A DNA stretch of 64,000 bases, taken from the NCBI GenBank assembly GCA_022539475.1, contig VCMS01000005.1, positions 635,607 through 699,606 of the forward strand. The letters run 5' to 3'. The first letter of the stretch is position 1. Every line of letters begins with the position of its first letter. This document shows positions 30,602 through 41,698 of the stretch, one piece after another. The notes under the pieces were generated by a model that was not told where the DNA came from, made no database searches, and was given only the letters and a program-made list of their open reading frames with translations. Both the position numbers and the translations under genes were made by a program. This stretch comes from Gracilaria domingensis (Eukaryota; Rhodophyta; Florideophyceae; Gracilariales; Gracilariaceae).

Positions 30602-31237
30602 ATGCAGCGCGCCGCCGCGCCGCCGCCCAGCGAGCGCCGCTCTGCGCGCCGCCCAGCGCGCGCCGTGCGCGAGCGCGCGCCGCCCCCTGCGCGCCGCGAG
30701 CCGCGCACCGGCGCCGAGTACCTCGACGAGAAGCTGCGCCAGCTGCTCGCCAGCAAGCGCGCCGCCGCCGCCGCCGCGGGCGAGAGCCCCGTCGCGGACG
30801 CGGACGAGGGCGCCGCGACGGACGGCGCCAACACGCCCGCCCCGCCGGCGCACGCGTCGGACAGCGCGCCGCGCGCCGCGCTGCCGCCCGCGCAGCAGCA
30901 GCAGCAGCAGCAGCAGCCGCCGCCGCCGCCGCCGCCGCCGCAGCAGCAGCCCGCCAGCTCGTTCTGCCACGTCTGCACGCGGCCGGCGTCGCCCGGCAGC
31001 CGCGCCGTCTGCGCCAACTTCGCGCGCGGGCTGTGTCGCAAGACGGTGTGCCAGCGCTGCCTGTCGTGCGCGGCCGCGGCGGCCGGCGGCGGCGACGACG
31101 CGGCGCGCGGCGGCTGGCGCTGCCCGCACTGCCGCCAAGCGTGCCCGCCCTGGGCGCAGTGCTTCACGTACTCGCGCGTCAACCAGCGCCGCAAGGCGCG
31201 CCGCGCGCGCGCCGACGCCGCGCGCAGCGACGCCTGA
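30602..31237 (+). CDS. small zf-4CXXC_R1 (CDCA7-like) zinc-finger protein
   Basis: 211 aa from ATG 30602 (good ATG context); an in-frame ATG at 30374 is possible but adds only Arg/Pro-rich sequence. The N-terminal half is low complexity, including a Gln run and a Pro run encoded by CAG and CCG repeats at about 30894-30950. The C-terminal 90 residues carry a Cys cluster in the order CHVC, C, GLCRKTVCQRCLSC, WRCPHCRQACPPW, C, as in the zinc finger of R1/CDCA7 proteins. In CDCA7 this finger binds DNA and works with the HELLS/DDM1 remodeller in DNA methylation. The family's CRRKxGR tail is not obvious here, so the assignment is tentative. The DNA is a CpG-dense island, so other frames are open by composition. 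Confidence 0.5.
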   Translation: MQRAAAPPPSERRSARRPARAVRERAPPPARREPRTGAEYLDEKLRQLLASKRAAAAAAGESPVADADEGAATDGANTPAPPAHASDSAPRAALPPAQQQQQQQQPPPPPPPPQQQPASSFCHVCTRPASPGSRAVCANFARGLCRKTVCQRCLSCAAAAAGGGDDAARGGWRCPHCRQACPPWAQCFTYSRVNQRRKARRARADAARSDA

Positions 31238-31561
31238 CGGCGCGCGCGCGCCGTGACACGCGCGGCGCGCTGGGCGACGTGGCGCTGCCCTGCGCGCGCG
31301 GCGGCGAGATCGCGGCGCGGCGCTCGCGACATCGCGCCACCGCCGGCGCCGCGGCGCCGCGCGACGCCCGACGCCCGCGCTTCGTCGCGTCGGACTCATC
31401 GGCGCTCACGCCGCTCACGCCGCCGTCGTCTCCGTGTCGTCGCGCACCACCATGACGCTCTCGCGCAATCGCCCACGGTCACCGAAATCACCGACGAGTT
31501 GTACGCCACGCCACTGACGCTTGTGTCGCAGGCGCCGCCAGAGCTCACCGATATCTTCTGA

Positions 31562-31893
31562 TTGTACCCGTCGCCGCACGCGGAGACCGACCGCGGTCAA
31601 CGCAGACAGCTGCGCAGAACTTCTTCTTGCGTCCGGTTCAACCACGCGCCCGTTGAGCAGTTTCGCCTGTCTGATACCGCGAAGCGCTTTGAACATGAGC
31701 TGATTTGGGCGATGCCAGCGTTGCCGCCGCAGGCATTTCTGGGCGGCTTGAGGAAGCTAGAGCTGTATTTTGCTTCCAGTCCGGCGGCGTTGAGGCTTGC
31801 GGCCGGCGAGAAGGTCAGGGGTGACAGCCACCTTTTGTATGACTGGGCCATTCCGTTGCCTACCTCGCTTACGGGTAGTAGCCAGGTCATGAC
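31562..31893 (+). pseudogene. unassigned open segment
   Basis: A frame with protein-like content (for example LSDTAKRFEHELIWAMPA and SHLLYDWAIPLP) that continues upstream past a TGA at 31559-31561 and is cut at the junction with the LINE-like tail. No family recognised. May be part of the same relic as the next feature in another frame, or an unrelated broken gene. Confidence 0.3.
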
Positions 31894-32163
31894 GCGCATT
31901 CCAGATGCGAACGGCACGCGCTGCAAACGACGTAGACTTCATATCTGTCGCCATGGACATCCATGGAGTAGTAGGCCCGAGCGCAAAGAATTTCCTCAGC
32001 ACAATAGCAGAAACCTGCGCAAAGCGGAGAGGCACCGAAGCTCCATGGGAGTACGTGAACCTGGCCTTGCGCCTTGAGTACACACTCCAAAAGCTCACCG
32101 CGGCAGCCATTAATACACGCCGGCAGCTTTCAGTTCCACACAGTAGTATGCCGGGCTCTACAT
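31893..32163 (+). pseudogene. C-terminal tail of a LINE-type reverse transcriptase (relic)
   Basis: About 88 codons: VDFISVAMDIHGVVGPSAKN, then about 25 residues, then a helix ending LRLEYTLQKLTAAAINTRR. This matches the pattern at the C-terminus of many LINE-like RT proteins (hydrophobic strand, T/H-G-G/V-x-G-P-x-A, then a helix with L...LQ..NA...R). No ATG-led full gene is present; only the tail remains. The match is from memory of the pattern, so confidence is moderate. Confidence 0.35.
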
Positions 32164-32297
32164 AAGGGCGCCACACACGAAATAGACAAACCTCTCTCTC
32201 TCTCTTGATACACCACATCCAACCTTTCGCACATTTACCCATGCATCGAGGCACTTTCAGTACTACGCCGTAACGCCCTCATCTCTCATCTTTGCAG

Positions 32298-32976
32298 TCA
32301 CACTGACGCTTTACGGGGCGCGAGCTCAAGTCGATTATGGCTTCACGCAGCTCAATCCACCAGGTCCGGTTACTCTTTGTATCATATCTTGATCAGCCAT
32401 CCTCGCGACAGTAACGTACTGGCAACTGCAGAAAACCATCTTCCATTCATCCGATACGAGGAAAGCTTTTGCAAAGATCCTTACAAGCTATGCGCGGTTG
32501 TCGAAAATGCCATTCGCGCTCCTTTCCGAGTAGACTTCTTGCACCCGAAAGCAGAAGAGCGTTACCACTTTTGCCACAAACGAGCACTTCTCGTGTTTAA
32601 CATTCCATTTTGTGACATACCATCGGCACCAGAGGGACAAAAGTGGATACCCAAACATGAAGTGGATGCTCTCAAGATTCGTCCTTACAAGGAATCGGTG
32701 ATAAAGTATTTGACAAACTACACAGTGCATGGCTTGGACGTGAACGGTGAACGCTTGTTCCCGCACTTTAGGGCGGGTTGGCTGAAGGAGGCAACAAAGT
32801 GGCTTGATATGAAAGACGCGCTGTTTTCGATATCTACTGTTCTGTGCTATGGAAACTACTGTGCCTTTTCGATATCGATTACTATGCGATTGATAACGTC
32901 TTACTTGCTGTTTGTTTGTCCGCTGCGAACGGGCGCCTACTTTGGACGACTTTTGGCTTGTGACTTCTCTATATGA
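32298..32976 (+). pseudogene. fragment of an APH-like phosphotransferase family protein
   Basis: Open segment with no ATG start; a pyrimidine-rich acceptor CTTTGCAG ends at 32297, so it may be an internal exon or a truncated gene. It contains HILISHPRDSNVLA near the start, a nudix-like strand region, then FPHFRAGWLKEATKWLD, which resembles the segment that precedes the kinase core in a group of APH-fold proteins. The kinase core (HGD...D) is not found downstream. Hence a broken or partial gene. Similarity is by pattern only. Confidence 0.35.
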
Positions 32977-33284
32977 AGCTAGCGTAGATCCCCGGTTCTC
33001 TCTGACAGAGCAAAATGCAAGAGCTCGACGACTCGAATGTAAACCTCTGACACTGTTTCTGCCTTGTTTGTTTTCTTCCTCACACTCTAACCTTTATAGT
33101 TATGGGCCCAAACGGCCTGTCTGATCTGCCAAGCCGGCCCAGGCTTACATGGGACATTCGTAATGTGCCCTGGACCGGTGACAAAGGCGATCAAGAACCC
33201 TACGCAACTGGCGTGAAGCTATGGGAAGCTTTTTATGACCGCTTGAAAGATTCGAAAAGCAACAAAATACCGAAGGAGTTATAA
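32912..33284 (+). pseudogene. possible gag-like or host exon pair with intron
   Basis: Two frames join exactly across a canonical intron (33039-33099) to read ARARRLE then FMGPNGLSDLPSRPRLTWDI, continuing to WTGDKGDQEPYATGVKLWEA and a stop at 33284. The second part (W-x-G-D near the start, later KLWEAFYDRL) resembles the first domain of Copia-type gag proteins, but this is weak. No ATG is certain. Confidence 0.3.
33039..33099 (+). other. candidate 61-nt intron
   Basis: Donor GTAAAC at 33039, CTAAC branch site near 33087, pyrimidine-rich tract and TATAG acceptor ending 33099. Splicing keeps the reading frame open on both sides. Confidence 0.5.
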
Positions 33285-34297
33285 GGCACAGTATGACATG
33301 ATAATTGTAGACGCCATTTTCCATAACTAGACGGATAAAGGATATCAAATGTACCCTATAACGCAACTTGCCCTAATGTGGAAATACTGTCTTTGATGGG
33401 AACGGAGGTTACAGTTTTCCTCAGAACGTAGCCGATCTTTGCCGCGACGCCCTCGTTTTAGTTTCAGATGAAGCTGAGACAGAGCTCAATGCGTTGCGGA
33501 AAGAAGAAAGAAAAATTGACGTCTCGATTAGGACCTAGAGAAGAAAGAAGAACAGCATAAAACACTACCAAAAATCAATTGTGGCTCAAACCTGGTTCAC
33601 TATATTACGAACGCCATGTGACACCAGGCCAATGAGAGGTCATCATTGCAGATAAATGACCCAATCAAAAGACTTGATTTAAATTTGCATCGAAGCACTT
33701 ATGAGTTTTCAACGTCGCCATAAGTTGATTAACGACCGCTTTGCAGCACCGAAGCCTTCGGTTCTCTCGAGAAGCACCTCAAGACGCAGTCAAGCGCTGC
33801 CGTAGAACATTACGACGCGGAGCGGGCTCTTGAAGTCGACGCAAGTCCGCGGCTGTTTCATAAAATGGCTCGTTCATGGCTTTTTCTTTCCTCGACTTGG
33901 GGAAGCTCTGTTTTTGGCGACGCTTCAAACCCACCACAACTGCAGCGCTTGTAAAGTTTATGACGAATTCAGAATTGATAAGAATAACGCCGTTCTCTTT
34001 AACTTTGGCATCGTTCAGCACCGACGGCGCTTGCTTGTCATAGAATATTTCCACGCTCTGTAATGATACAGCGCTCTCTTCTACATCTGAAAACTACCAT
34101 TTCAAAGTCAAAACCGACGTCTCGCCCTCCAACTGTACGAACGCTCCCAAGGTTTCAAACCCTTCGCGAATATTTTATATGGTTACCGACTTTTCATAGG
34201 CATCCGTAATGCAATTTTTGACGTCAAATGCGTCTAATACTGACTTCAATTGCGGTGCCCTGTAAATCGCGGCTTCTAAGTGCCATTTGAAGTACAA
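33285..34297. other. intergenic or decayed region
   Basis: One minus-strand frame of 91 codons (33779-34054) lacks recognisable features. No other structure seen. Confidence 0.45.
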
Positions 34298-36160
34298 CTA
34301 CACTCCTACTTCTAATGGTTGCAAGGAGTGCAAGGTGTGTAAAGAGAGCCCCATTACAATCACGTTGGGATCACGAACAGGATATATAGAGACAAATATT
34401 ACGTGTGCGTTGTAACCGTGAAGTAGCAGAATAACCTTTTCACCTGGCTTGCAAAAGACAGAAACTTCTTTCACAAACCTCTCCGCCCAATCATCGAATA
34501 TATCAGTATCAACTCCCGCCGGATCTCGTGGATACAAGTAACAGTAAGGCAAGACAGAATAGAGACTCTAGTACTCTCCATTTACTTTGCGGTACTTCGC
34601 GAGCTTTCCAGGAAATACAATCACCAGTGTCAGTGTATCTCCTGCCACCGACACAACTAGCATTTTTGTTACATTATCTAGGTTTTCCTTAGTTCTGGCC
34701 AATGTTAAAACTAATCTCGTAAATGTTGGTCCAAGCGCCTTGCGTATACTTTTATCTACGATCTTCGTGAAGCTTATTTCTGTCTGGTCTGCATTCCAAA
34801 TTCTGTGTGGGTCTCGAATTTGGTACCTATTAGAAGCTGCATTGATTTGCGCAATGTGTTGAGAAACATGTTTTTTAGACACGGCTCCCACCTATTGTGC
34901 AAAACCCAGCGATGGGGAAAGACACGCAAAGGCGGTTCACACCCTCTCTCAAGAGACGCGCACAGCAGTAGAGCGCTCCCACAGGTACGACACGGCAATG
35001 CCGGGTGTAAGACCGGGGTCGACCCTTCCCAAGTAAAGGAGGGAGCAAGGCGGCGAAGAAGAAGCGTCCAGCGGTAGAAAACACACGAAACAAGTCGTCA
35101 GTAGCGTCACGTGCGTAGCGCGCGGTACTTACGAGTGTTGTGATGACACGCGAGAGCAGTAATAGCCCACGCGAGTGTGTCGAGCCACGAACGGTACGCA
35201 CTGGTACACCAAGGGGTGCTACCTGTATAACAGGGACAAAAATAAAGAAAACACACACAAAGTACACACGCAAAAGCGGTAGTGGTGTTAATGATGCCGC
35301 GAGGCGGATGATGAACCCTGCACTAGGTGTCGGCTCTCCCGGAGGAAGATATCGGTCACCGAGGGTGAAAAATCAGAGCCGAACACTCGGTTGTTCGGTT
35401 TACTTCCCCGACAATGGGTGCAGCTCAACCTACTAAGTAGTCTAGAGTGCCACTGTCAAGTGTGCAACCGGGCTAACTAAAATAAATAATAAATATCTAG
35501 AATATCCCAAAGTTGGGTGCCAACCGTCCATACACGTGTGTAGCCATCCAGCAATGCTGTGCCAACCTCACCAGAGTCCTCGACCTCTACTCCACTGCAG
35601 GGGCAGTTATTTCACACCAAAAGCGAGCAAATACCGCACAAAGCGTGGCTCTACACCACCTGGCGGTCATTAAACACTCGCACGCTCTTGAACTGAGTTT
35701 CAAAATGTCGTCTCGAGAAACATTGCATCCATCTATACCCCTGTCTGCCACCACGAACGTAGCGCTTGATCTTTTTTTGTCGACGCACTGAGAGCTTTGA
35801 TACATAATGCTGGAAAAAGTCAAAGACGGTTACTTTGGTAAGCGGTGTCTTCATTCCTGCGTAGTCCTTGATCGCTTCAGTCATTAACTGCGCTTCCTGT
35901 TCTAACAGAACCGGTGGGCGTGCAGGTTTTCTCAATGACAGTTTAATGTCCTTCGGGTTGGTTGGCGCGTGCTGGAATTACGAATCTTCCCAGCTGTTGT
36001 AATGTTGGGTGAGCGAAATGTGGGGAATATCGTAATGTTCGGCGGCCTCTGTGAAGGAGGCATCGTGTTCATACACATAGAATATGGCTTCTTGCATCAT
36101 TGGCAGTGTATTCGTTGGCCCATCTCTGTATTGGCGAACGAGTTCGGATGCTGTGCACAC
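34298..36160 (-). mobile_element. decayed pogo/Tigger-type DNA transposon (transposase relic)
   Basis: Minus-strand pieces in transposase order: a Psq-type helix-turn-helix at 36160-35978 (motif EAAEHYDIPHISL), a CENP-B/Tc5-type DNA-binding segment at 35935-35651 (TPLTKVTVFDFFQHYV, then GYRWMQCFSRRH), then the DDE_1 catalytic domain: first strand HRIWNADQTE at about 34800, the second at about 34430 reads LLLHGYNAH where families have LLLDGHxSH, and the third HSLQPLEVGV has Glu for the usual Asp. Stops and frameshifts separate the pieces, and about 630 bp of LTR-like DNA (34896-35522) is inserted between the DNA-binding and catalytic parts. Two catalytic Asp are lost, so it is dead. Terminal repeats were not identified. 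Confidence 0.75.
34896..35522 (-). repeat. probable solo LTR inserted in the transposase relic
   Basis: Read on the minus strand it shares several blocks, in order, with the LTRs of element B: CCTGTTATACAGGT, CTTACACCCGGCAT, CTCTACTGCTG and an end in TTTTGCACA. It interrupts the transposase between its DNA-binding and catalytic regions. Termini TG...CA are assumed; a 5-bp target duplication is not evident at these exact ends, so boundaries may be off by some bases. A 13-bp block (CCCAACTTTGGGA) near its start also occurs in the LTR of element A. Confidence 0.5.
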
Positions 36161-36422
36161 AGCTATCTAATCGCGGTCATCACCGGTCTGCTTGGCAAGG
36201 ACAGCGGCAAGTTTTGCACAGCAGAAGTTGGTCTGCTTCGAAGTGGGATTGACCGGCGTTTTGGTTGGTATTTGTATGGAGTGTTCTGGTTGTTTGGCGG
36301 TGAAAAAGTGGTTATTTGCGTTTGTTTATACGATTTCTGTAGTGCAACGCTCATGTATGAAGAATTTCGCTGGACTTCGTCATAATTCCCGTTCACAGGT
36401 TTCCCTGGTACACACCAGTATA

Positions 36423-37072
36423 TGACTAGTAGTAACTAGTGGTTGCCATCGAGATGGTTTGGACACGTGGGACACGGTGGCGCTGATCGGAGGTTGGCCA
36501 CTACACGTGGGCGTTTGCCACAATTAGCGGGATGCTTAGTTAATATTATTTATTAATTTTAGTAAGGACACTACTTAGTGCGACGGCGTCGCCGCCGTCG
36601 CACCAGTAAAGTGCCCCAACCAGGGTGATCCTACTTCAAGGATCTTGGCTCTAGCCACTCTCGCCTTCGGCGTCCCTCCTTATCGGAGGGACTCCCCGTT
36701 GTCACGGTGCGGCTATGTACCTTGCGTCCCCGCAGAACCCAACTTTGGGAGTGTTTTACCTTTGTTGTTTGTGTTTGACCCTGTGTAGGGAATACCCCGG
36801 CGATACGCCGTACCTCTCTTATCCCTTTCTCTCTTTCCCTCTCTTTCCCTTTCCCCACTCTGTAGTTTCTTCCCTCTTTCGAGGCTGCTACACTCATATG
36901 TGAGTCACCCTTACCAACTCAACTCTAAACGCCTCGTCTTGACGGTCTGGACCTGGTCTAACACCCGGCTAGTCGCGCCAGCCCAGAGAGGCTCTGTTCA
37001 CTGGGTTGCCCTCAGTAGAGGAAGATCCCGAACATCTTCGTGGTGTTTCCTGCTCGCAAGCATTGCACAACA
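36423..37072 (+). repeat. 5' LTR of element A
   Basis: The 3' boundary is firm: ...TTGCACAACA at 37072, then the PBS. The 5' boundary (TGACTAGT at 36423) is a guess because the partner LTR is missing. It contains the perfect hairpin at 36578-36603 and C/T-rich tracts near 36815-36860. It abuts the DNA transposon relic. Confidence 0.5.
36578..36603. repeat. perfect GC hairpin inside LTR A
   Basis: 11-nt perfect arms (GTGCGACGGCG and its complement) around TCGC. May be an RNA structure in the LTR transcript. Confidence 0.8.
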
Positions 37073-37075
37073 AAG

Positions 37076-37092
37076 TGGTCTCCCGACCTAGA
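37076..37092 (+). other. primer binding site of element A
   Basis: TGGTCTCCCGACCTAGA, three bases after the LTR end; its complement ends in CCA and reads like a tRNA T-stem plus acceptor stem. Identical in element B (38744-38760). Confidence 0.7.
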
Positions 37093-37180
37093 AGACAGGA
37101 AGTTTGACGCACTTTTGTTTACCCTCTTTGAGGTTCGTTTTCGTTTGGAAGTTCCCGTGTAACGGTTGGATTGGATACCG

Positions 37181-37884
37181 ATGTCTCGGAAGCCTTCCGA
37201 TGCGGAGCCTGCGATCACCCGCAGTCGTTCCACCAACGGTGGTAATCCGACGGATGGTCGACCTCCTTCGAGGATACCAGTTCGCCCTGGATCTACCCTG
37301 GGTAACAGGCCGTCCTCGTGGACGTCTAACCCACCGGCGCGCCGGACACTTCCGTTTCCCGCGTTGATCTCTCCCACTGATGGGATTGCTGCGGCATCTG
37401 CCGTTGCCAAACCGGCTTCTGCCGGGCAGTTCAAGGCTAGCGCCGAGGCGCCTCAGTCCCGTCGGGAGACGGTTGACAACCCCCAGGGTACAACCCTGGA
37501 AGAGCAGGTTCGTATGCTGCGAGCTGCTCACAATTCCCTTATGGGAGCTCATGATTCCCTCGCGGGAGAAGTCCGAACTCTCCAGGAAGAAGTTCGAACA
37601 TTTCCTGTGAAGGATGTCGCAGAGAAACTCCGTATTCTACGGTCCGATGTCAACTCCGTGCTGGAATGCATTGGAGGACCCGCTGCCTTCGTGGAAGGAA
37701 TTGAGACCCAATTTGATCGGATTCGAAGCCGTCTGGAGACGTTGGAGAAGGCCGCTATCGCGGACCTCGCCACTCCGGCGGAGCCGGTTGAAGTGTCGCA
37801 TCGCGACAAGAACACCGGTCGGGACAAATCTTGCCGCAGGCGGAAGGTCAAGAAGGACAATCAGTACTCCGACTCGGACTCAAG
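37181..37884 (+). pseudogene. element A gag, N-terminal part (split by element B)
   Basis: ATG 37181. Pro/Ser/Arg-rich start, a coiled coil (LEEQVRMLRAAHNSL and following heptads), then a Ser/Asp-rich stretch ending at 37884. Reading continues in frame after element B at 49654 once the target duplication is discounted (Asp/Ser-rich on both sides), which fixes B as a later insertion. Confidence 0.75.
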
Positions 37885-38740
37885 TGTAGAGCAAAACGCC
37901 CTTTGTGGGGATACACCGAGGTGTTTTCCATAGTTTGTTGATCCGTTACCGGCTTCCACACCTCATGTTATGAGAGGCTACTGTAGTAGTGCTCCTATTT
38001 TGGGGTATGCCTAGGAAGGGTAGTGTTTCTGCACACGTGTGCTGAGTTGGCCCGATGCCTGGTGCGCCGTGGCAAGCATGCCACGGTTTCACACGTGTAG
38101 GATGTTGGCCGGCAGCGCCGGATAGTTAGAGATTTCTAGTTGATATTTTCAAGTGCCCTATATAGGTGGCGGCACTTCCCGCCACTGTACGGGAAGTAAA
38201 CCTTCAAGGAGGCTTCTGGCTCTGACTCTCTTGCCGCTTGTGAACGGTCTTCGTCCCTAATCGGGCAAGCCGCCACAATTCCGGGCTAGTCATCCGACCT
38301 CTACCACTGAAGAGTTCTAGACCGTCGTTACGGCATCTTTTGTTGTTTCTTTGATATTATTTCCGTCATATGGCTCTCGTTTCTCTGCCCTGTTATACAG
38401 GTTTTTGCCCACTAGTCTCGGGACTTATTCCCGTTTATCACGAGTCAGTGCTCCGCAGTGCGGCTCGTTTGCTGATCCTCTGTTGCTCCCTACCGTTAGG
38501 CTGGATATCTCCACTCGCTGTGGCTCGCCGCAACAACCGGATACCTACGCCGATTCTTCCCCTTCACCTCTGACTGCACGCTCAGATCGGGGCCACCCGG
38601 ACTTACACCCGGCATCGCGCTGGCCCTATCAGAGGGTTCTACTGCTGCATCTACCCCTATAGAGAACAGGTTTCGAACACCCTGTCGGTGGGCTTTCCGG
38701 GACATGGCTCTTGTTCGCCCACTCGTGGGATTGCACCACA
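37885..38740 (+). repeat. 5' LTR of element B
   Basis: 856 bp, TGTAGAGC...TTGCACCACA. TATA-like CTATATAGG at 38158-38166, also present in the 3' copy, marks the likely promoter. Just after it an inverted pair (CTTCCCG...CGGGAAG, about 38171-38190) may fold in the transcript. Confidence 0.93.
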
Positions 38741-38743
38741 AAC

Positions 38744-38760
38744 TGGTCTCCCGACCTAGA
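38744..38760 (+). other. primer binding site of element B
   Basis: Same 17 bases as in element A, three bases after the LTR. Confidence 0.7.
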
Positions 38761-38904
38761 ATCGGCCTTATTCGCCAACATCTGTCGGAGTTGGTTCGTA
38801 TGTTTGGAGCCCAGATAGTTGGGAATATCCGTTCTTACAGTTCTTTCATTTTCCGTTTGCGGAAGTTGTTTTGGTTGCCAATTGGCCGACTATGTCGGTG
38901 AACG

Positions 38905-40829
38905 ATGTCGTCCCGTCGCAGGAGTGGCGGGCCACGTGCCGCTTCTGTGCCCGGTTCGTCTGGCTTGCCGGCGAGTCTGCCCCCGCTACCGAAAGACACC
39001 CTCGAGGTCCCTGGTAATGGCGCTCCGAAACCGGCTTCCCGGGGTCTCGGTTCCGATAACGGCACCCCACCCACTCGTGGGCCAACTGAAACCGCACCTG
39101 CGGCTGATTCCGGCGTAGCGGTTGACGTTATGTCGTCGCGGTCCGACGAGTACACCCTCCGCGAATTACAGGCTCAGGTTCGCATCCTGCAGAACTCCCA
39201 AGTGGGCCTCATCCGGGATATTACGAAACTCCGGCAACGGCTCGATGAAGCCGGTATCCGGGATGTTTCGAGCGAAGTTCGTGTTTTACGGTCTGATGTC
39301 AACCAGATTATGGAACACCGACAGGTGTCGGCTGCACTGCACGAGCAGGCTTCTGCACGCCTGGACCGCGTGGCTACCCGTCTGGAGACGGTCGAGCAAA
39401 TCATCGTATCTAATGCTGTTGGGCCGGGAGCCCTGGTTTCTGAGGGTTCTCAGCACTCGCGCCGTTCCCGGGATCGTCCGGCAAGGGAGAAGGTCAAGGT
39501 TGAGTCTGACTCGTCTTCTTCGTCCCCTTCTGATGAGGAAGGCCCTCAAAAGGGATCGTCTACCACTCTTCGGACAGCGCGGAAGAGCGTCCACGGTACT
39601 GTGAATCCCGTTCGCGGGCTACTGAGGCCACCTCTGGTGTTGCACGAGGCCGTACGAAATGACGGAGACACCTTGGATTGAAGGAATTGAAGCCGACAAA
39701 CCTACTGTATCGGAAGCTGCTATCGTACCGATATTATCGGCTTGATGATACGATGCCACAGAGAACCCCATGTGGGACTTGCAATGTGCGGAATCATCTC
39801 CGACAAATGGAGCTTACGCTAAAGCCCCACAAGTTCTCTGGGGAAGATCCAATTCTTGTCTTGGATTTTCTTGGCCGCTTCGTGGCGGAAGCCGATGTTT
39901 TTCGGATGAGTGAGACACAGGCCTACATTGCGTTGCCGTACTTTTTGACGGGCGTAGCCGAAGATCAATTCAATTCGGTTCGTGGGTCATCTCGCGCCTC
40001 CGAAGGAGGAGTTACGTGCTGACCGGAAGCGGTACAATATCTCCTGCGCTCTTATGCGACTGGCAATGCGATACAGGGTGCTATACTCGCGCTGCGAGAC
40101 ACGAAGCAAGGAGCCGAAGAGTCGGAAACCGTTTATTCTACCCGCCTCAACAAGGCTTTCTACAGATGTGGCAACGTGTTCTCCGTAGCTGAGCGCTGTA
40201 CGATGTTTGTTGATGGACTAGACCGATCAATTCGGACGTTGGTAGCCCGTTATCGGGAGAACAAACGCCGGATTACCTATCTGGAACTTGTACAATTTGC
40301 CCAAGCTGAGGGAGATGCAGCTCGCGCACGCGCTGGTGTCAAGACGCGCACGCGCCGCCTCCTTCATGTAGAAGGCCGGGACTCTTCTTTGCCTCTATCG
40401 CGAGCTTCGGTTCAAGGGGGTTATGACAACCTACACCTGTTACAGGCTGATGGTTCAATGCCGACTACGGAGTTGCCGTCAACGACGGAGCCGTCTACTG
40501 TTGACGTAGACCCCGCTCTGTACACCGGTCAACAAGTTCCGGCTTTGCACGTGCCACACGCTGGTGGATGTCGCAGTCAACGCCCTGGTTGGAGGGATCC
40601 ATATCCTCCACGACAGGAGCGCCGTCAGCCGAACCCGGATCTCTTCCGGCAACTTATTTGCCACACCGGTAAGAGGCACAAACACATCGCTCCGAATTGT
40701 TTAATGCCCATACGGGATATGGCGAAGATCGTGCCACAATATGAGTCGTTGACGCCCGCCGAACGGGAACGCGTTCCCGACAAATCGTACCTTCGTCCGA
40801 AGGCGGAGACTCAGCCTGGAAACCAGTAA
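38905..40829 (+). pseudogene. element B gag (broken)
   Basis: Begins at ATG 38905 with a Pro/Ser-rich leader and a coiled coil (LRELQAQVRILQNSQVG), then a frame change near 39675, then a capsid-like helical region (LVLDFLGRFVAEADVF...ALPYFLTGVAEDQF) and a degraded zinc knuckle at about 40660. Damage: TGA at 40020-40022 where element A has Trp (TGG), a further frame change, and the knuckle CX2CX4HX4C has lost its second Cys (CHTG), whereas A keeps CHLCFTHGHISPQC. Confidence 0.8.
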
Positions 40830-41024
40830 AAGGTGCCATCGATTGGTGGAACTGTAGCCGCTCCTGCGAAATCGAAACCTTCGCAGATTGGCGGCGAAGC
40901 TCAGAAAAACTGAGCATGGGGGCCTCCAGCAATGGAGAGGAGCCCCCAGCGACGGGGTCTAGCGCGCCTGAGGCTGAGAAGCCTCGCTGCCCGGTCACAA
41001 TCGTTTCGAGGAAGATGGCCACTA

Positions 41025-41698
41025 CAGACGTAGACTCTGAGCACCTTTGTGTCTTGCGTCACCCGTGGATACGGTCTAAGAATAGCCGGTCCCCGGATAG
41101 AGTCCTGATCATGGCGAAACGTAACTACAAAGTTTACGCGGACCTAGGTGTTTCCGACCAGTATATGGTTCGGCAGTTGTCCGTGCTAGATACAGGAGCT
41201 GGGCCAAACTTTTTGGTTGAGTCTATGATTCCGCCGCACTTGCGGTCTCGCGTTCGTGCGGCGCCGCATATTGATATCGCGGATGCGAATAATCGGCGAC
41301 TCTCTAGAGTGGGAGTGATAGACCTGCTTGTCAGGCTTGGCCACTACGTGGTGAAGCTCGATTTCTTGGTTTGCAAGCAGCTCGCTGCGCCGGTCATACT
41401 TGGATTTGACTTCTGTGACCGCTTCGTCGAATCAATTCGACCGCGGCAAAGAACCATCGAAATGGAGGATGGAACTATTATACCAATCGTTCGGCGTCCC
41501 CTTCGACGGGCTTTCAAGAAGCAAGTTCCGTTGCCTGCTGCGCAGGAGCCTGCCGCTGATGAACGGAAGTCTACAAAACTCCGAGTTGCTCGGTCTATTT
41601 GCATCCCGCCCGAATCGCAGGTCTGGGTTACTGTAACATCTACACAATGTGGCTTACAAACGGTGCAACCGCTGCCTGCGTTGCAGAAGAAGTATTAG
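41025..41698 (+). pseudogene. element B aspartic protease region
   Basis: Retropepsin-like: active-site LDTGAGPNF at about 41188, then the second strand region APVILGFDFC (the usual ILGxDF) about 70 residues later. Ends at TAG 41696-41698. No free start codon; part of the former polyprotein. Confidence 0.8.

Noticed and set aside
30259-31455. 398-aa plus-strand frame and 277-297-aa minus-strand frames
   Set aside because: Composition artefacts of the GC island; only the frame from 30602 gives an ordered Cys cluster.
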